Of a stretch of 53,634 nucleotides of DNA, positions 51,584 through 53,634 are shown piece after piece (the stretch's first letter is position 1; every line of letters begins with the position of its first letter). A program made the position numbers and the translations under genes. Origin of the DNA: Parachlamydiaceae bacterium (lineage in GTDB: Bacteria > Chlamydiota > Chlamydiia > Chlamydiales > Parachlamydiaceae); assembly GCA_013821265.1 (NCBI GenBank), contig JACDHD010000009.1, positions 1 to 53,634 on the forward strand, given 5' to 3'. The notes beneath the pieces were generated by a model that saw only the letters and a list, made by a program, of their open reading frames with translations, had not been told where the DNA came from and searched no databases.

Positions 51584-51643
51584 GCCGTGGACGGTTTGAC
51601 ATTGGACTGACTGAGACGATTGCATAAGTCCCATCGTCCTTTT

Positions 51644-51754
51644 CCGTGCCCGTGCCCGTGAGCGTGCCCGTGCCCGACTTGCTAAAGAGCTACGTAAAAT
51701 TGTAGTATTTTTACGGTTTACGTCATTTTTTTAGCGAATCGGGCACGGGCACGG
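51644..51754. repeat. Family A palindromic repeat, copy A7, with extended flanking palindrome
   Basis: The left arm (51644-51677) is full length; the right arm (51738-51754) has lost the GCTCAC block and two hexamers. The loop equals that of A1. The palindrome extends beyond the arms: ATAAGTCCCATCGTCC at the left (from 51624) pairs with GGACGATGGGACTTAT at the right (to 51774). It separates the first F-box-like gene from the next two. From 51584 to 51901 there is only this element, the end module at 51612-51630 and the promoter. Confidence 0.88.
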
Positions 51755-51847
51755 AAAAGGACGATGGGACTTATCCAACCGTCCAATCAGTCCATTGTCC
51801 ATTCGGCATTTTTGTTATTTGTTAAATTTATCCATGTTACATTTAGT

Positions 51848-51876
51848 TTGATTTAAACTGCTAGTTTTGTTAAATT
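51848..51876 (+). promoter_or_regulatory. Promoter of the ART-like/F-box-like pair (shared module)
   Basis: TTGATT (51848-51853), a 17-base spacer and TAAATT (51871-51876) lie 25 bases before the ATG. The block CATTTAGTTTGATTTA (51840-51855) is the same as before the first F-box-like gene. Confidence 0.6.
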
Positions 51877-51901
51877 AACTTAAATATGTAAGGATTTCAT
51901 T

Positions 51902-52753
51902 ATGAATTCAGTTAGTCTACAAGCTCCAAATTCTTCATTACATTTTGAGCGTCGCTTCTGCAATGCCTTAAACGCATGTTTTATTTTTAACTTATTTGAT
52001 GATGCTGTTGCGAATATGCTTTGTTTGGAGACTTATTATCATGGCACATCTCCCAATGGCTATCATCTCATTATGAAGAATGGTGCAGATCCCGCCTTTG
52101 GGGGGAAAGAGAGCGGGGAAAGTGGACTCCATAAAGCTTTGAAGATGGAAAAAACGACTGATCGATTAAGTGCATTCAATTGCGAAAAAAGATTTTTTGT
52201 TTTTGGTCCGAAATGTCCTCTTTTCCTGAAACGCTTTCAGCCTAGGGTGTATGCAATTGGTGGGAGCACAGGTGAAAACTGGAGAGATGGATTTCTTTTA
52301 GAAAAAATCATTCGTGTGGTTGTCAGCATTATCGAAGGCTTCTGCTCTCCAATTTTAAAGTTTCGTTTTCTGCAAAGTAAGACTACTCATTTTCAGGTAG
52401 ACGATACGTTTAGGGGGTGTAATCCCAAAAACATCGTGCCGGGAATTCATTACACAGAAGAGGTTATTTCTAAAGATAAAATCGGTTTACACGGTAGCTT
52501 AAAGGTGGGTTTTGATGGTCACCTAAGAGAAAGAATTTCCAAAAACCGCAAGCAGTTTGCACTTGGATTAGTGCAGCTAGTGGCTGCAGTTGCTCTAATA
52601 GGCTTGTTTGTATTTGGCGCCATCCATTCCATTACATTTGCAAAAGCTCTTTGTATTTATACAGTTGTGAAAGGCACCTTCATAGCTGGAAGATTTTTCA
52701 TTCCTCTTGTCCAAGAGCTACCTTGTTATAAAAAACGCGTGGGTGTTGCATGA
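51902..52753 (+). CDS. Protein with ART-like HGTS motif and C-terminal membrane hairpin
   Basis: The 283-residue protein has no signal peptide. Near residues 43-63 it reads YYHGTSPNGYHLIMKNG and then ADPAFGG. This is the pattern 'yHGTs..g...Il..G..p' that opens many ADP-ribosyltransferase-fold (ART-like) domains. A later block VDDTFRGCNPKNIVPG and YTEEVISKDKIG (about 164-195) could supply the last acidic residue and the closing strand of that fold. After a basic linker comes a hydrophobic pair (about 222-245 and 249-272). AAGGA precedes the ATG. Its stop overlaps the second F-box-like start (ATGA). An enzyme or a pseudo-enzyme anchored in the inclusion membrane is the inference; the family assignment is tentative, and I see no closer match. 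Confidence 0.5.
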   Translation: MNSVSLQAPNSSLHFERRFCNALNACFIFNLFDDAVANMLCLETYYHGTSPNGYHLIMKNGADPAFGGKESGESGLHKALKMEKTTDRLSAFNCEKRFFVFGPKCPLFLKRFQPRVYAIGGSTGENWRDGFLLEKIIRVVVSIIEGFCSPILKFRFLQSKTTHFQVDDTFRGCNPKNIVPGIHYTEEVISKDKIGLHGSLKVGFDGHLRERISKNRKQFALGLVQLVAAVALIGLFVFGAIHSITFAKALCIYTVVKGTFIAGRFFIPLVQELPCYKKRVGVA

Positions 52754-53478
52754 ATGCTGTAAGCGGAATGAATGCGCTACCTTCTGAGATATTAAGACTT
52801 GTAACAGAGCGTGTTTCTGATACGGAATTAAATACGCTCCAAGCGGTGTCGCAAGAGTTCTCCGCATTGACTCGAGAAGAAAAGAGAGAGAGAATTCAAA
52901 AAAAGCTGCAAACAATCGCAGAAAACTTGGGACGATCGTTAAAAACAGCAGATCCAGGGCTGTCTTTAAAGATGAGACGGTATCAGTTTGAAAAGAGTTT
53001 CTGGATTCAGACTGCATTAGGTTTTAGAGAGGCGTTAGCAGAAGTACAGCCAAGAATGGACTATGTTGTCAAGCAACTGAGTTTTCTTTCCCTCTATCAT
53101 ACGGCCTTTATGATTTTGATAAAAGGCGTTTCTTTAGTTTTACTTGCGCACGTTTCGTTTGCAATTCATTTTATTGCACTGTGTCATTTTTATCCGAGAA
53201 TTTTATTTGAATATATAAGAAGTAGCTTCGAAATGAGCAGATCGGTAATGCAGATCACAAGCTACTTAGCGCGTTATGACCAGGCTGTAGAATTGATTCT
53301 GGACATTCGTTCACTGCAAGGTAGGATCACGCATTTATCGGAGCAGAGCGTAATCACTGCTACCAAGAATATACAACAGCGCTACAACGAAATTATCAAA
53401 GAGGGACCTGTTGATTTTCGCATCAAGCAGGGCCGAGCCGAGATCGTTACAGGAATAAATCCATTAATAGTGACTTAA
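52750..53478 (+). CDS. F-box-like membrane-hairpin protein 2
   Basis: The 242-residue protein opens with a clear F-box pattern, NALPSEILRLVTERVSDTEL and then NTLQAVSQEFSALTRE (about residues 8-43), which follows the 'LPxEil..I...l...dL..l..Vs..f..L' scheme. Then come a coiled region (about 45-80), a hydrophobic pair (about 111-155), and a C-terminal domain with YLARYDQAVELILDIRSLQG and EIIKEGPVD that matches the 220-residue paralogue upstream. Translation is coupled to the ART-like gene (ATGA), so the two proteins are made in fixed ratio. Inferred role: recruiting host SCF/Skp1 at the inclusion surface, perhaps for or together with the ART-like partner. The 156 bases after it up to the window end show no gene. 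Confidence 0.6.
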   Translation: MNAVSGMNALPSEILRLVTERVSDTELNTLQAVSQEFSALTREEKRERIQKKLQTIAENLGRSLKTADPGLSLKMRRYQFEKSFWIQTALGFREALAEVQPRMDYVVKQLSFLSLYHTAFMILIKGVSLVLLAHVSFAIHFIALCHFYPRILFEYIRSSFEMSRSVMQITSYLARYDQAVELILDIRSLQGRITHLSEQSVITATKNIQQRYNEIIKEGPVDFRIKQGRAEIVTGINPLIVT

Positions 53479-53634
53479 GAGTATAGAAAACATCGTCCTA
53501 TCTCAGCCCCAAGTTCACCCCTTGTAGTTTTATAAGTGTCTAAAAACCAAAAATATACGCATTTTTCTGTTTTTTTTTCGACACTACATCTTCTGGAATT
53601 TATTGAAATTTAGTAAAAAGAAGTAACCGTTTTG

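Overview
The window is from a member of the Chlamydiae outside the genus Chlamydia, that is, an environmental or Parachlamydia-like chlamydia. Three things point there. An ATP/ADP translocase lies beside a small chlamydia-specific protein and a ytgABCD-type metal-transport operon, including the fused permease-repressor YtgCR, as in the CT065-CT070 block of C. trachomatis. The chlamydial regulator gene euo lies in one neighbourhood with gltX, a Tsp-like S41 protease, a fused secDF and recJ, as in CT441-CT448. Finally there is a full glycine cleavage system and a set of eukaryote-like (F-box, BTB/Sel1, TPR) and membrane-hairpin proteins, which Chlamydia proper lacks or has in other forms. No rRNA, tRNA, transposase, phage or CRISPR gene is visible. 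The species is not named here because the sequence alone does not decide it.

Layout. 0.3-7.8 kb: membrane-anchored periplasmic protein, CBM9-like protein, gcvT, gcvH, a palindromic repeat, then gcvPA-gcvPB. 8.1-14.3 kb: lineage-specific proteins (possible effectors, a zinc-ribbon membrane protein, an Inc-like protein) separated by large palindromes. 14.5-18.7 kb: a BtaA-like (DUF3419) enzyme, an exported protein, a cysteine-rich beta-barrel protein and a GNAT-like protein. 19.1-25.7 kb: a minus-strand operon mrp - DUF971 - ytgA - ytgB - ytgCR - ytgD - rlmD. 26.5-31.8 kb: CT066-like protein, ntt, rodA, a hypothetical protein and an MscS channel. 32.1-37.6 kb: a di-cysteine hypothetical protein, gltX, and a two-gene operon of a SycD-like TPR protein and a BTB/Sel1-like membrane protein. 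38-50.9 kb: euo, tsp, two small membrane proteins, secDF, recJ, a TrmA/RlmD paralogue and birA. 50.9-53.5 kb: two paralogous F-box-like membrane proteins flanking a protein with an ART-like HGTS motif.

How the genes work together. The housekeeping genes serve intracellular life: import of host ATP (Ntt), metal uptake with built-in repression (Ytg), protein export and periplasmic quality control (SecDF, Tsp, the PpiD-like protein), and stage control (Euo). The accessory genes look like host-directed, type III-type effectors: paired hydrophobic helices, eukaryotic domains, AT-rich upstream regions with readable TTGATT/TTGACT-17/18-TATAAT-type promoters, and one chaperone-like partner gene.

The gaps between genes are unusually rich in palindromes. 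I separate five families (A: GGGCAC-hexamer arms; B: CCAGG/CCTGG hairpins; C: TTTGGAGTGCGG ends; D: CACAGAG arms; E: a 407-bp nested palindrome). A common module of about 19 nt (GACTTATGCAATTGTCTCA-like) sits at the edge of several of them. The strongest candidates for something undescribed are the F-box/ART-like/F-box membrane-protein cluster at 50.9-53.5 kb, the chaperone plus BTB/Sel1 membrane-protein operon at 34.9-37.6 kb, and the shared end module of the repeat families.
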